A stretch of 64,000 nucleotides of DNA from Adiantum capillus-veneris. Its lineage: Eukaryota; Streptophyta; Polypodiopsida; Polypodiales; Pteridaceae. The notes under the pieces are model-generated. The model worked only from the letters and a program-made list of their open reading frames with translations, ran no database searches and was not told the origin of the DNA. Below are positions 53,586-64,000 of this stretch, one piece after another. The position numbers were made by a program, and so were the translations under genes. The stretch is from NCBI GenBank assembly GCA_014529385.2, contig CM043945.1, positions 3,196,312-3,260,311 of the forward strand, in the 5' to 3' direction. Every line of letters starts with the position of its first letter. The first letter of the stretch is position 1.

Positions 53586-55110
53586 ATATCATGTTTTCTT
53601 GCTTGTCCATTCAATCATTTGACCCTTGACACCTTGAAGGTCCCCTGCCTTGCGAGTAGCAAGTTTCTCAAGCGCGCGGCATACATCTTCAATGGTAAAG
53701 AAGGGAGGCATAAACAAAAGGGAGCTACAACACTCCATCTTATCAACATTGGGTTGCTCACATAGGTTCTTGTAATGCGTATATATATCCTCAAGAGTCA
53801 AGTCACCAAAGCTCTCAACACGCTTGCCTTTTAGATTTTACCAAAACTTGCCACATGCATGTGCTTTCTCTTGCGCTAAAAGAAGTTGTTTTTTGACCTC
53901 CCACCTTCTCCTCTTTTTTTGAACAAGTACTTTGTATGTGTGTGAATGTTCCAAGTAAACATCCTTGTCTTTGCTTGCATCCAACCTTAGCAAGTGTTTT
54001 CAGGCTTGACTACATTCCATGTCAAACCATTTCTTCTTGGTGTTACCCTTCTTAGACCTTTTGCAAGACATGTGTTTCACCGAAAAGCATTTCTTCGCAC
54101 AAGAGAAAATTACTTCTTTGAAAACTTTCCACTTGCATTCTAATGTTGGGCTCTCTTGATGCTCTGTCATGCTTAACATTTGGTCCACCATATTAGCATA
54201 TATAAGTGTTTGTTTGAAGTCTAGACGTAGGTACGAATGATTCACATCATGATTGGAGGCTACATGCTCGAGTCTTTTACTACACTTGAGGTCAATACGT
54301 AACATCCTATGATCCAATTCCGGATTCCATTCACCAAGTGTAAAGCTTTGTATGCATTCTAGAGTAGCTTCCGAAAACAACATATAGTCAATCACGTTAT
54401 CACCATTGTGCTTTCTACTTGTAAAGTCATTGGTGTCTTGCCATAGAGATACACCATTTTGCAATGAGCATTCCGGTACTATTGCACATATGTAGAAGTG
54501 ACTTTCCATAGTGATCCAGTTCTTTTGCATCATTAGAACTTCGATTATACACGTATGAGTCATCCATTCTTCTTGAGACATGCGGCATGTTGACTTGTTG
54601 TGTGTCGTGTTGTAACGTATTTGTGCGAGCATTCATGTTTCCACAGACAATGACTTCACCCTGGTTCTTGTAATGAGCAATGTCTTTCTCTAGTTCAACA
54701 AAGGGCTGATCTCTATCCATATCCAAGCAAGCATAAAAGTTGGAGTCATAGTGAAGAATGTAGCAACCAACCACAAACATGACTTGACCATTTGGTGGAC
54801 TGATTTTCAGCCATAAGTAACGTTTATACTTATCTTCTCTGACAATGGAAACATCTTTCAAACCCTTTTTGGTCATACATGCTATGCCTCCTTGGCCTCT
54901 ACGTTGCTTTGCATTTTTGGCCCACATCAAAGAATGCACATTGTATTTGTCAAATCCAAGAATTCGTTGTGCATCATGCTCCCATGTTTCGACAATAATT
55001 ATCACATCGGAGTCATTGGTAAGCTCATCAATGCCAATTCCTGCATTCCATGGATACCCATTACAATTCCAAAAGCTTATTCGCAAGCGTGAATTGGTCT
55101 CATAGATCAT
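53586..55110 (-). pseudogene. LINE ORF2, endonuclease and linker
   Basis: An apurinic-type endonuclease begins at 55110: RLRISFWNCNGYPWNAG (the S-x-N-x-N/G start), then DVIIIVETWEHD (catalytic Glu), RGQGGIACMTKKGLKD, EVIVCGNMNARTNT (normally G-D-x-N; here G-N-M-N) and, past a frameshift near 54440-54630, NGDNVIDYMLFSE and ELDHRMLRIDL (the S/L-D-H end). The linker has SVKHMSCKRSKKGNTKKKW. 53589-53801 (FFTIEDVCRALEKLATRKAG) leads into RT. The Asp to Asn change in the GDxN motif would impair the endonuclease. Confidence 0.85.
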
Positions 55111-55116
55111 GTGTCC

Positions 55117-56055
55117 CTATTTGTTGGGTGGACTTGCATCCTCCTCAAGTGACTTTTCTTCTTGAGATGACTCCTTAACCTTCTTGCTTCTTTCCTCATA
55201 TGCTTTGCGATGTAGATTTTGTTGCATAAGAGTGCGATCCTCATATACATTACAACCCGTTCCTTTAAAGTAGATCCAACTATTGTCAAGAATGATATTT
55301 CTCTTTACCTCATCAACCATGGTACATACAATAGGTCTTTCTCCCGAGCAAGGGACTCCTTGTTTTCCAACTCGATGTGCACCATAAGCCATGATTCCAG
55401 ACATGCCAAGGTATGTAGCAAAAAACTCTTCAATAGCAACCGCAAGATTTTGGGGTGTTTCCATGCTTTCCTCTTTGATTCCACGAATGACGATGTTCTT
55501 TGAGCGTTTTTGTCGTTCTTGCAATTCTTGAGTATCCACATTCTCTACATTCTTTGCTTGGACAACGGCTTACGTGATAGGAGATGTAGAAACCACATTT
55601 TCCTTACATATATCAGCCCATGATTTGGATGCATTTCTCAACTTACATACATCATGTCGTATCGTATCTATCGTTTCCTTTTTCAATACATGATCACTCT
55701 CAACTTTGCTGAAGCGCTCTTTCAATACATTCATGTCAACAAGAGAGCGCTTACATTCTTGAACTTCATTCTCAAGATACATCAAGCGTGTTGTTTGCAT
55801 TTCAAGAACCTTCTTGAGGTGCTCATTCTCCACGACGAGAACTCTTAAAGTGCCGTTCTCCATTGCAAGTGCGCGCAGCTCTTCACCTCGCTTGTTATGA
55901 CGGTTTCTTGTAATGAAACCAAGTAAGCCATGATCATTGCTTTCGTTGTTGTAGACGATGTGGTTGGATTAGCATCCAAATTCCTTGGAGATTTTGCATC
56001 ATTCTCCATGGCGAGTGTGGATTTTCCACTCTTGCGAGTTTTGTCTGACATTGCC
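55117..56055 (-). pseudogene. LINE ORF1, coiled-coil and RNA-binding protein
   Basis: ORF1 likely starts at MSDKTRKSGKSTLAMEND (near 56055). A frameshift near 55860 leads to a coiled coil (LVVENEHLKKVLEMQTTRLM, YLENEVQECKRSLVDMN). After a TAA in the same frame near 55570, the C-terminal part reads KRSKNIVIRGIKEESMETPQ, MAYGAHRVGKQGV and RPIVCTMVDEVKRNIILDNS. This is the RRM-like domain of L1-type ORF1 proteins (V-I-R-G-I, then H-R-V-G and R-P-I-x-x). A Lys/Glu-rich end closes 7 bases before ORF2. Confidence 0.8.
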
Positions 56056-56270
56056 TTCAAGTCGGCAACAAAAACGCAAAGTTTTGACAAATTTTTCAAT
56101 TCTGAGATGTTGTTACAACAAAGCCTTCCATTGGTCAAATTTTTTTGTCTTTCCATCAATGCGTAGTGGGCTTCTTGCTCTTCGATTGAGGCTATAGATC
56201 ACCTAAATCGGAGTTCAAATGAGCGAGTTATGATCGAAAGAGTGAATTGATGTCTACTAGGTCAAAAAAC
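56056..56270. other. LINE 5' untranslated region
   Basis: Upstream of ORF1 with no separate gene; the exact 5' end is unknown. Confidence 0.4.
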
Positions 56271-56880
<610 letters not shown>

Positions 56881-57045
56881 TATGGCCGTCCACCTTCATC
56901 GACCTCTCTCTCTCTCTTTCTATCTCCCTCTTTATCGCGTGCACATGGGTTTCTCTCAGTTTTGGAGTTTAGCCTTCATGTCGTAGATTTTGACACGTGT
57001 AAAGGGCTCCCCCTTCTGCCATATTATGTTAGTTTAGAGAGGAAA
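56881..57045 (+). repeat. Dispersed duplicate, copy 1
   Basis: TTTATCGCGTGCACATGGGT, TTTGGAGTTTAGCCTTCATG and GATTTTGACACGTGTAAAGG recur at 58835-59030 in the same order and orientation, each preceded by a CT tract. Confidence 0.85.
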
Positions 57046-57318
57046 CTCGTCGAGGACCTGTTACACTCTGTCAAGTCCATTGCACTTGACATACATACTG
57101 TCTAATGTGTTGCCTAAGTATGTGTTCTTTTCAAGCAACCCACTATCACAAATATCAACATGTATCATATTGCCTTGGTTCTTCTTATTCTCTTCCCCTC
57201 CATGTTTGCTTGTGTAGCGGATATTGCTTCTTTCTTGGTGTTGCCCTCTGTTTTTACGACATCGACCTTGTGTGCACATGTATGTGGTCACGACCTATGT
57301 AGAGGATATTGCTGCTTC
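57046..57318. other. Unassigned segment
   Basis: TATTGCTTCTTTCTTGG / ATATTGCTGCTTCC and GTAGCGGATATT / GTAGAGGATATT are small internal repeats. No gene. Confidence 0.4.
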
Positions 57319-57319
57319 C

Positions 57320-57449
57320 CTCTCTCTCTCTCTCTCTCTATTTTAATCGTTCTATAAAAAATTAATGGTGTTAAAACTATCTGAAAAGATCACAAATCTA
57401 CTAAAAACATTAATTTTTTTCTAAAACCATTAATTTTTTTATAGAACGA

Positions 57450-57500
<51 letters not shown>
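57320..57500. repeat. Long inverted repeat with CT/GA outer arms
   Basis: The left arm (57320-57372) is (CT)n, ATTTTAATCGTTCTATAAAA, AATTAATGGTGTT. The right arm (57423-57500) is AAAACCATTAATTTTTTTAT, AGAACGATTAAAA, (GA)n. They pair over about 50 bp with few mismatches around a loop of about 50 bp. This could form a hairpin or cruciform. Confidence 0.85.
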
Positions 57501-57502
<2 letters not shown>

Positions 57503-57583
57503 TATGGGTGATGATGATGTTGACGATGGTGATGATCTAGCTTGCTCTCTCTCTCTCTCTTAGTGCAGTCTGTCTCTTGTCTC

Positions 57584-57630
<47 letters not shown>

Positions 57631-57696
57631 GCTAGTAGCACTTCTAGTTTCATTTTATATTTCTTTCGTACCCAAACATGATATCAAATTCACCAG

Positions 57697-57746
57697 TTTG
57701 TGTCTCATAGGCCATTTTGGCCTCTTGAAGACGTTAATATGTTATT
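57697..57746 (+). repeat. LINE-tail-like block interrupted by the MITE
   Basis: TTTGTGTCTCATAGGCCATT then TTGGCCTCTTGAAGACGTTA matches 3966-4015. After the MITE, 58233-58310 continues with two more diverged units (TTGGCCTCGATCTTGAAGTC and TTGGTCTCAATATTGAAGTT) and then (CT)n. Confidence 0.65.
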
Positions 57747-58232
57747 GGGAAAATTACCAAAATACCCCTCTAATTTGTGGAAATTTCCAAAATACCCCTC
57801 AAATTTCAAAAATTCCCAAAACACCCTTGTATCTATTTTGGTTGGATCGATCAAGATTTTCTAATCATTATTCTTTTTTGACAATTGAGATCCATTTTTG
57901 AGTGCTTAGCATGTAATTTGTCACAAATTATCGTGCCAAAAAGGCAATTATGCTCGAAAATAATGAAGCAATTCATCTCCAAAGCCTACATAGCCAACTC
58001 AAATTTTTGTTATAGCATCTTGTATTGATAGACAATCAATCTTCTTATGAAAAGCTACATTTTTTTTTAGTTTTTGGAGAAATTTAATCTCACAACCAGG
58101 GGTTTTTTGGAAAATTTGAAAGGCATTTTGGGAATTTATGACAAAATAGGGAGGGTACTTTGGGAATTTTTGAAATTTGAGGGGTATTTTGGAAATGACC
58201 ACAAAATAGACGGGTATTTTGGTAATTTTCGC
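57747..58232. mobile_element. MITE of the 47589 family, second full-length copy
   Basis: The left end GGGAAAATTACCAAAATACC and right end GGTATTTTGGTAATTTTCGC form the terminal inverted repeat. The interior (TTCATCTCCAAAGCCTACAT, TAGACAATCAATCTTCTTAT) matches 47589-48143, without its internal duplication. A target duplication is not clear. Confidence 0.85.
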
Positions 58233-58359
58233 TATATTAATTTGGCCTCGATCTTGAAGTCGATTTATCATTTTGGTCTCAATATTGAAGTTAACATATC
58301 ATTTCATTTCTTTCCCATGGCCATCAACTTCAAAATTCTAAGGATGAGATTTGTCTCGC

Positions 58360-58369
58360 TCTCCAGCTC

Positions 58370-58446
<77 letters not shown>

Positions 58447-58473
58447 TCTCCTGCGCACACACAGAGACGAGGG

Positions 58474-58521
<48 letters not shown>

Positions 58522-58835
58522 CCTCTGTACTCTCTTGAGTGAAGTTCACTTTAAAGCATTGATTGCAGAGATTGATGACGTCGCGTTCAATGGCACTCAC
58601 TCACTATGTGTGCGTCATGTGTGTGTTGCGCTTGTTGTCTTGCCGGGTTGACTTGTGAGACTCAGAGCACACTTGCCAGTTGATTCGACTTCTACCACAT
58701 GGTCCAGGAAGAACATGGTTTTATTGTTGGTATCACCGTTCCCCTCACTCAGGCGAATATGGCTAGAAGAAACCATTTGCACCCACGTGGCCGCATGAAT
58801 TCCTATCCCCTTCATCTATAGTATAGATTAGTACA
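58360..58835. repeat. (CT)n, (CA)n, (CT)n tracts and spacer
   Basis: (CT)n 58374-58412, (CA)n 58413-58444 and (CT)n 58477-58515. The following sequence to 58835 holds no gene I can support. Confidence 0.85.
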
Positions 58836-58854
58836 GCCGATCGCCTTCGACGGC

Positions 58855-58886
<32 letters not shown>

Positions 58887-59030
58887 CTCTCCCCCCCTCT
58901 TTATCACGTGCACATGGGCTTCTCTCAGCTTTGGAGTTTAGCCTTCATGTCGAAGATTTTGACACGTGTAAAGAGCTCCCCCCTTCCGCCATATTGTGTT
59001 AGTTTAGATTAAGAATCCTTCAAGGAAACT
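58836..59030 (+). repeat. Dispersed duplicate, copy 2
   Basis: Matches 56881-57045 (TTTATCACGTGCACATGGGC, TTTGGAGTTTAGCCTTCATG, GATTTTGACACGTGTAAAGA), with a longer CT tract. Confidence 0.85.
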
Positions 59031-59533
59031 TGCGAATGAGAATTAAACCACTTTTGTAGGGTGATATGCACGTTCACCTTTTTGTGTAAATATAGGAACA
59101 TATTTAAAATCCACTTCGAAAGGACTTTTAGTGGAGCCCGTTTCTAAAATTTAATCTAACTAATTTCCTAAATACGATGTGAGATTGGGCTCTAAAAGCC
59201 TTTAAAATGTGTACAACATTTGATAACAAAGAAAAAAAAAGATTTTAGTGGCGTTGTTAGGGAATCTGCCTCAAATACCCTCTAATTATGCTTAAAATCA
59301 AAATCTTCATTTGATAAAATCGTAGTGACATAAATATAATATATTTGGGAAAGATGAAAAGAAATTCATTAGATAGAAGATTCTCCAAGATCTTTGTGCC
59401 ATATCCCGAAGGGGTCATGAAATCTTTGCAAGAAATGAAATAGTTTTCCCACAACTCGATGAACTCAAAGGTCGTTGAGCATGACCTCCCCCCTCCTTCA
59501 CGGCGCGACCTCTCTCTTGCTGCCCTTGCTCGC

Positions 59534-59584
<51 letters not shown>

Positions 59585-60233
59585 TCTCGTAGAGCCTACA
59601 GAGAAAGAGTTGCTCTGTCTTTGTCGTACCTTTACTTTCACTCCAGGCTTGTGTTGGCATCTTGCTTAATTCCCTCTTAATGAGCTATTTTCCAAAATGT
59701 GTACAACATACTGGCTCCACATAAAATAAAACCCATCAACAGAAAGATTCCATCGCTCCTCTCCCTTGCTGCATGTGCCCTCATCGTTTGGACTCTCCCT
59801 CTTCCTCTTGTGCTCGCATTCTTGGTGCTGCTCCTTTTGCCCCATAGCTTCCATCTCCTAATGTGCCCCATACCTCACGACGATGTCTATCCTTTGTCTA
59901 TGCGCCACGACTTAATATACCTCTTCACCTCCTTGTGCGCCCATCGAACCTCTCTCTCTCTCTCTCTCTTGTTGTCATGAGTTCATGGATGCTGTTGGCT
60001 TGCTTCCACAACTTATTGGTATTGTAAAGGTGAAGTCATCTCTTTCGAGACTCCACACAACAATTCTTGCTTACCCCCTTCCCCCTTTGTTCTCTGCGCC
60101 CCCGGGGAAACAAATTTCTACCACAACACCACCACACACAGGACAACCCCTCAATAGCAATCTCATCGTAAATTCTCTCACCCGTGTCACATAGCTTCTA
60201 TGGTACATCACAAAGCTTCTGCAGCCGTGTATG

Positions 60234-60275
<42 letters not shown>

Positions 60276-60400
60276 CATATCACCATGGACCCGAAGTTGT
60301 AGTGGTAGAAAGAAGGAGAATCTGGAGTGATTCCCACGAAAGCTACATTTAAAATGAATTACTGGTTTAACAAAAAAACTAGAAAAGCGAACGTTTAGGT
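59031..60400. other. Unassigned intergenic sequence
   Basis: (GA)n tracts at 59538-59581 and 60238-60272 and a (CT)n tract near 59952. A 20-30 bp motif (TTTCCAAAATGTGTACAACA) near 59690 resembles TTTAAAATGTGTACAACATT near 59203. Short ORFs have no coding signature. Confidence 0.5.
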
Positions 60401-60905
60401 GGCCTTGTTTCCGGGAATCTCATACATATAGGCCTAGTAGGTGGAGCTAAAAGTAGCCAGAGAGGGCTGCTACCACACAAAACTTCCCACTTTCTCTGCA
60501 GGGTGCTTACTGATGCAGAGTTTTCATCGAAGTTCCTTCTTTCGGCTTGATGCTTTGACTGGCGTCAGCTTTGAGGAGTTACCGTGCCCAGCAATTAGGG
60601 TTTCCTGGAGGCAATTTTGTGCTCTTTGATACCCACATTTCATTGCAAAAGAGTGTAATCAGGCGGAGTTTTTTTATCTTCGGTTTTCTGTCTTATACCC
60701 ATGATGATCAATCTTCGGTTGCCAGAAGAGCATCAGACGGCCCTTGTCTAAGTCTCTAAGCCACACAGCTGCAGAAGATCAATGAAGAAGATGTCTAATT
60801 CTTGGTCTACGAACTTCTGCATCGGATCCCCTTTCTGGAACGAGAAGCCTATGTACTATTGTTCGCTTTTAAGAGAGATTTATTGGTAGTTGTCTGATTT
60901 CTACC
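60401..60905 (+). promoter_or_regulatory. Upstream and 5' untranslated region of pyruvate dehydrogenase kinase
   Basis: No competing ORF is convincing, and no clear TATA box was found. The sequence is less repetitive than its surroundings, as expected for a promoter and leader. Confidence 0.45.
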
Positions 60906-61154
60906 ATGGCTGCCCGCCGGCTTGCAGAGACGCTATCCAGGCGTCTAGTAGAAGATATCTACCGGTGCAGTCAGAAGAAGCAGACAGGAGTCAGCCTTAA
61001 ATATATGATGGATTTTGGAGCCTTTCCAACTAAGAAAAACCTTCTCGTGTCTGCGCAATTTCTTCACAAAGAACTGCCTGTCCGGCTTGCACACAGGGTG
61101 ATCGAGCTGGAGAATCTTCCTTATGGGCTCTCCGAGAAGGCCCCAGTTGTCAAG
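60906..61154 (+). CDS. PDK: Pyruvate dehydrogenase kinase, exon 1 (N-terminal 83 residues)
   Basis: This kinase phosphorylates the E1-alpha subunit of the mitochondrial pyruvate dehydrogenase complex and switches it off. The 83 codons from the ATG at 60906 (context ACCATGGC) contain LVEDIYRCSQKKQTGVSLKY, MMDFGAFPTKKNLLVSAQFL and HKELPVRLAHRVIELENLPY, then GLSEKAPVVK. These are the hallmark N-terminal helices of plant PDK, including the QTGVSLxYMM(D/E)FG and LLxSAQFLHKELPxR blocks. The exon ends CAAG|GTAATC at 61154, in phase 0; the frame then runs to a stop within 30 bases, as intron sequence does. The rest of the gene is beyond the window. No stop or shift is present, so this appears to be a live gene. 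A branched-chain ketoacid dehydrogenase kinase is the main alternative; the motifs favour PDK. Confidence 0.9.
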
Positions 61155-61194
61155 GTAATCGAGCTGTATGTTAAATGAGAGAGAGAGAGAGAAG

Positions 61195-61345
61195 AAGAGA
61201 AGTTTTAATGTCGAAGGATCAATTCTAAGAGATCTCGAAGTTACTATTCGAGTCTCGACGTGTCTTGAACTCAAGACCTCTTATTCAAGTGAGAACTGGG
61301 ATAACCAGTCTACCACACTGGGGTGATAGAAAGGTTATTCCAGTT
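61195..61345 (-). mobile_element. tRNA-derived SINE, copy 2, in the PDK intron
   Basis: On the minus strand: CCTTTCTATCACCCCAGTGT, GGTAGACTGGTTATCC (A box), GGTCTTGAGTTCAAGAC (B box region) and a CATTAAAACTTCTCTTCTTC end leading into CT repeats. It matches 4160-4322 over its whole length. Confidence 0.65.
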
Positions 61346-61350
61346 TTCTC

Positions 61351-61545
<195 letters not shown>

Positions 61546-61611
61546 ACATTGGAGAAACAAGACAATGATGATCATCCCATGAGCTCTCTCATGGGTTTCT
61601 GTAGTGTGACC

Positions 61612-62217
61612 TCAATGTCCTCCATGGTCAGCTCTCGGGGGAGGGGGGGGATTTGGGGGGGCGAGCTCGATGTCGCTCAATGATGCTCTGTAGCCTTTGA
61701 TGTAGACCTCGACCAGGATGTGAAGATCCTCGTATCCTCGGGCGTTGTGGGTGGCCCAGCTGGATGGTTCGATCAAGAAGAATGCCCCAATGAGGTTGTG
61801 ACTGGGTAACCTATGGTGGGCGATCCCGAGTAGTCCCTTTGTAAAAAGTAGTGATCTGGCTCTGTATGGATCCTCTATGTGTAGGTTTTTAGCTCCCAAG
61901 GGTAGTCTCTCTGAGTGTACAGATCTCCAGCGAGAAGAGACCTAGGCACCTTTGATCATAGTAATCCGATGCGGGATAGGGGCCAAAGCCCTCTTTGCAT
62001 AAGCAATGAAAACGCCCGCGGATCTCATAGTATGTTGTGCATTGGTAAATATAGTGCTCCTTTGTCTCTGGCTCTCTTTGGCAAACCTGGCATAATCTCT
62101 CCTTTGGGGGTATACCTCTGTATAGCTAGCCTCTATCTCCAATTGGTGAGATGAGGTGTGTAACTGACCAATAACACATCTAATGCCATGAAGCAATCGA
62201 GTGGGATCGTCAGACAT
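61612..62217 (-). pseudogene. Unrecognised minus-strand ORF pair
   Basis: Two adjacent minus-strand frames look coding: 61942-62217 (CVIGQLHTSSHQLEIEASYT, RRDYARFAKESQRQRSTI) and 61612-61899 (YRARSLLFTKGLLGIAHHRL, LIGAFFLIEPSSWATHNARG). They may be one broken gene. I do not recognise them. They lie just upstream of a plus-strand LINE fragment, inside the proposed PDK intron. Confidence 0.3.
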
Positions 62218-62227
62218 ATCAGCCTAG

Positions 62228-63110
62228 AGCATTCATGCTTCTTTATTTTGAAAAGGCTTATGGTAGAGTAGATTGAAGTTTCATGGAGGGCACTATTCAG
62301 AGGATGGGTTTTTTCTAGTAGTGGATCAGAGTTTTATCTGCATTATACCTTACTGCTTTCAACGTTGTCACATTAGGGGCCACATTGGACGGCGTTTTCC
62401 TGTGTCTCGTTCAGTTCGCCGAGGATGTTTCCTGGCTGCCTATTTATTTCTGTTTTTAGCTGAGGTGATGTCTCTCCTCTTGCACCACAGGAGTCAGGAC
62501 CCCACAATTGAGAGGTCTTACTATGCCTTTGGCTGACTAGCCAGATTCGATGACACTATGCTCTCCGTTTGATATGACACACCCACCTTGGATAGTCTAC
62601 GGGATGCTCTTGCTACCTTTTGCATGGCCAGTGGTGTTCGCATAAACTGGCACAAGTCTTTTGGTTTTCTTGTAGGAGTGGATGAGGATTGTCACTGGGG
62701 TGCGCAGGATAATGTCACTTGGCTACCTAGAGGGCGGACTTGTAGATATTTGGGTTTCCATGTCGGCATAGCTGAGCAACAATTTGCGCCCGTGCTACAG
62801 TCTATCAAGAAGAAACTTTGCCATTGGTCATCCTTACACTTATCTTTGGCTGGAAGAGCCCTTGTGGTGAATCAGGTTCTTCTTGCGATGGCATCATGGC
62901 GTGTTTGAAGCGCCTTGTATGCAACTTTTTGTGGGGTCGCCTAGATGGCTCTACTGACACTTGACCACGAGTCCATTGAGACACAATCATTTTGCCTAGA
63001 AAGGAGGGAGGATTGGGGATTATTGATCCAGAGATGCAGAGCAAGGCATTTCTTGCGAAGCTCATAGTACGTTGATTGTTGCTTCCTTGGTTGGGGAACA
63101 AGTTATTGGA
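62228..63110 (+). pseudogene. Second LINE, reverse transcriptase fragment
   Basis: RT motifs on the plus strand: LLYFEKAYGRVD (motif A; the catalytic Asp before FEKAY reads Tyr, and KAYDR reads KAYGR), SRSVRRGCFLAAYLFLFLAE (motif B, R-G-C replacing Q-G-C), RFDDTMLSV (motif C region with one residue lost from F-A-D-D), then MASGVRINWHKSFGFLVG, TCRYLGFHVGIA and LHLSLAGRALVVNQVLLAMA. Further on, EGGLGIIDPEMQSKAFLAKL. These are typical of plant L1-type ORF2. Stops and shifts are frequent. Confidence 0.85.
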
Positions 63111-64000
63111 GCAACCTATGGAATCAACAGAGGGGTTGCTGTCCGTATGAGAGGAATTGATGAGGCCATTCCACTCAATTGGCATGCTTTCATCGAGGGA
63201 TAGACTCCTTTACCTTCTCATCAAGGATAGTGGGTGTACTTTGATCCCCTCTCAGGAGCTCCGATTGTTGCTCAACAGGAGACTCTAGTCTTTAGCATCG
63301 CTGAGACTAGTCATCATGGACGTCACATCAAATTGAATTTTCAAGATGAGGTTCACCTGATTAGCAGTTGACTGCCCATTGGCAGCCTGCTAAGTGGTAG
63401 GCTCTTTCCAGAGGAGATCATGTGGTGTTGACCCTGTTTTCACTACTGAGGAGGCTCCACTTTGGAGACTGGATTTGGCAGGGCAAGCCCCTTGCTCAGT
63501 TGGACAGGAGTGGCACTGGCCTTCGTTGAGCGATGATGGAGTCACTCTATCCTTTTCTGTGTCCTTTTTTGAGTACACGGTCTGCCTTGGGAGGAGGCTT
63601 CTTTTGCAAACCTGACATCCACCTCACCGTCCAGGCCAGTCAGAGGTGTGGCAAGATCAACACATCCTCCCAGCTTTCCAATGACAATTTTGGCCATGCA
63701 TCTCGACCCTCTATATTAGCCGTAAGATATGTTTTTTCATGTGGATGATAGCACATGCTGGATTGCCTGTAGGCACCTTTGGTCGGCAGTCACTGGTCAC
63801 AATCCAACTTGGTAGAGATATACTTTGGAGCCTAAGTCTTGGAGGCATTGTTTCTGGGTTTGTCCATGTGCGCAACGAGTGTGGATGGTAGTTTGTTGTT
63901 TGGTGATTAGAGTGGGCATTTCACGATGGGTTTGTGACTTGGGGGATAGTTGTATGGCTTTTGCAATTTTCGGGGTCACACACCTTTTTGCAGGGCTTCA
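63111..64000 (+). pseudogene. Second LINE, C-terminal remains
   Basis: 63394-63615 is open and may continue ORF2 past RT, but no zinc-finger signature is clear. The tract to the window end has many stops. No separate gene is visible. Confidence 0.4.

Noticed and set aside
55219-55503. 94-codon plus-strand ORF
   Set aside because: Antisense shadow of LINE ORF1.

Overview
This is a repeat-choked stretch of a land-plant nuclear genome, most likely from a fern or another plant with a very large genome. The evidence is a plant-type pyruvate dehydrogenase kinase first exon, eroded plant pentatricopeptide-repeat (PPR) sequence, several Ty3/gypsy and Ty1/copia lineages, L1-like LINEs, tRNA-derived SINEs and an extreme density of (CT)n and (TG)n microsatellites. 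The fern assignment is inference. Nothing prokaryotic is present and no intact transposon gene is left.

Layout. 1-480 is the 3' end of a copia element (Pol tail, polypurine tract, LTR) abutting a broken gypsy pol (505-2661) that is itself split by an LTR copy at about 1368-1880. 3700-6250 is a jumble of gypsy LTR, primer-binding-site and gag pieces plus a tRNA-derived SINE. 6223-8400 is an antisense gypsy pol cut inside its integrase zinc finger by a 1.6 kb solo LTR with a perfect 5-bp target duplication; a second solo LTR of the same family, also with a perfect 5-bp duplication, lies at 40485-42136 in reverse. 8594-11640 is tandemly duplicated PPR debris. 11850-18210 holds unrecognised, decayed, probably intron-containing genes on both strands. 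18560-19850 is another gypsy fragment and a reversed LTR.

20541-36675 is dominated by LTR-element coding sequence. A gypsy element (gag, retropepsin, RT, RNase H, a duplicated zinc-binding module, integrase) is followed by a retropepsin-like ORF, a 2.1 kb AT-rich spacer and a coiled-coil ORF ending at a polypurine tract and an 893-bp LTR. That LTR also serves as the 5' LTR of a pol-less element (31910-36675) whose ORF is a diverged relative of the upstream coiled-coil ORF. 36940-39460 is degenerate minisatellite.

43000-47040 contains a copia-type LTR with a methionine-tRNA primer site, a decayed gene on the minus strand and long microsatellites. 47589-48143 is a non-autonomous DNA transposon with terminal inverted repeats and a perfect 8-bp target duplication; relatives lie at 51640 and 57747. 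48150-50222 looks like a minus-strand spliced transcription unit with a TATA box and a 44-codon ORF across two exons. 51845-56055 is a minus-strand LINE (ORF1 and ORF2), whose 3' tail resembles blocks found beside SINEs elsewhere in the window. 60906-61154 is the clearest host gene: exon 1 of pyruvate dehydrogenase kinase. Its first intron runs to the end of the window and is filled with a SINE, microsatellites and a second LINE.
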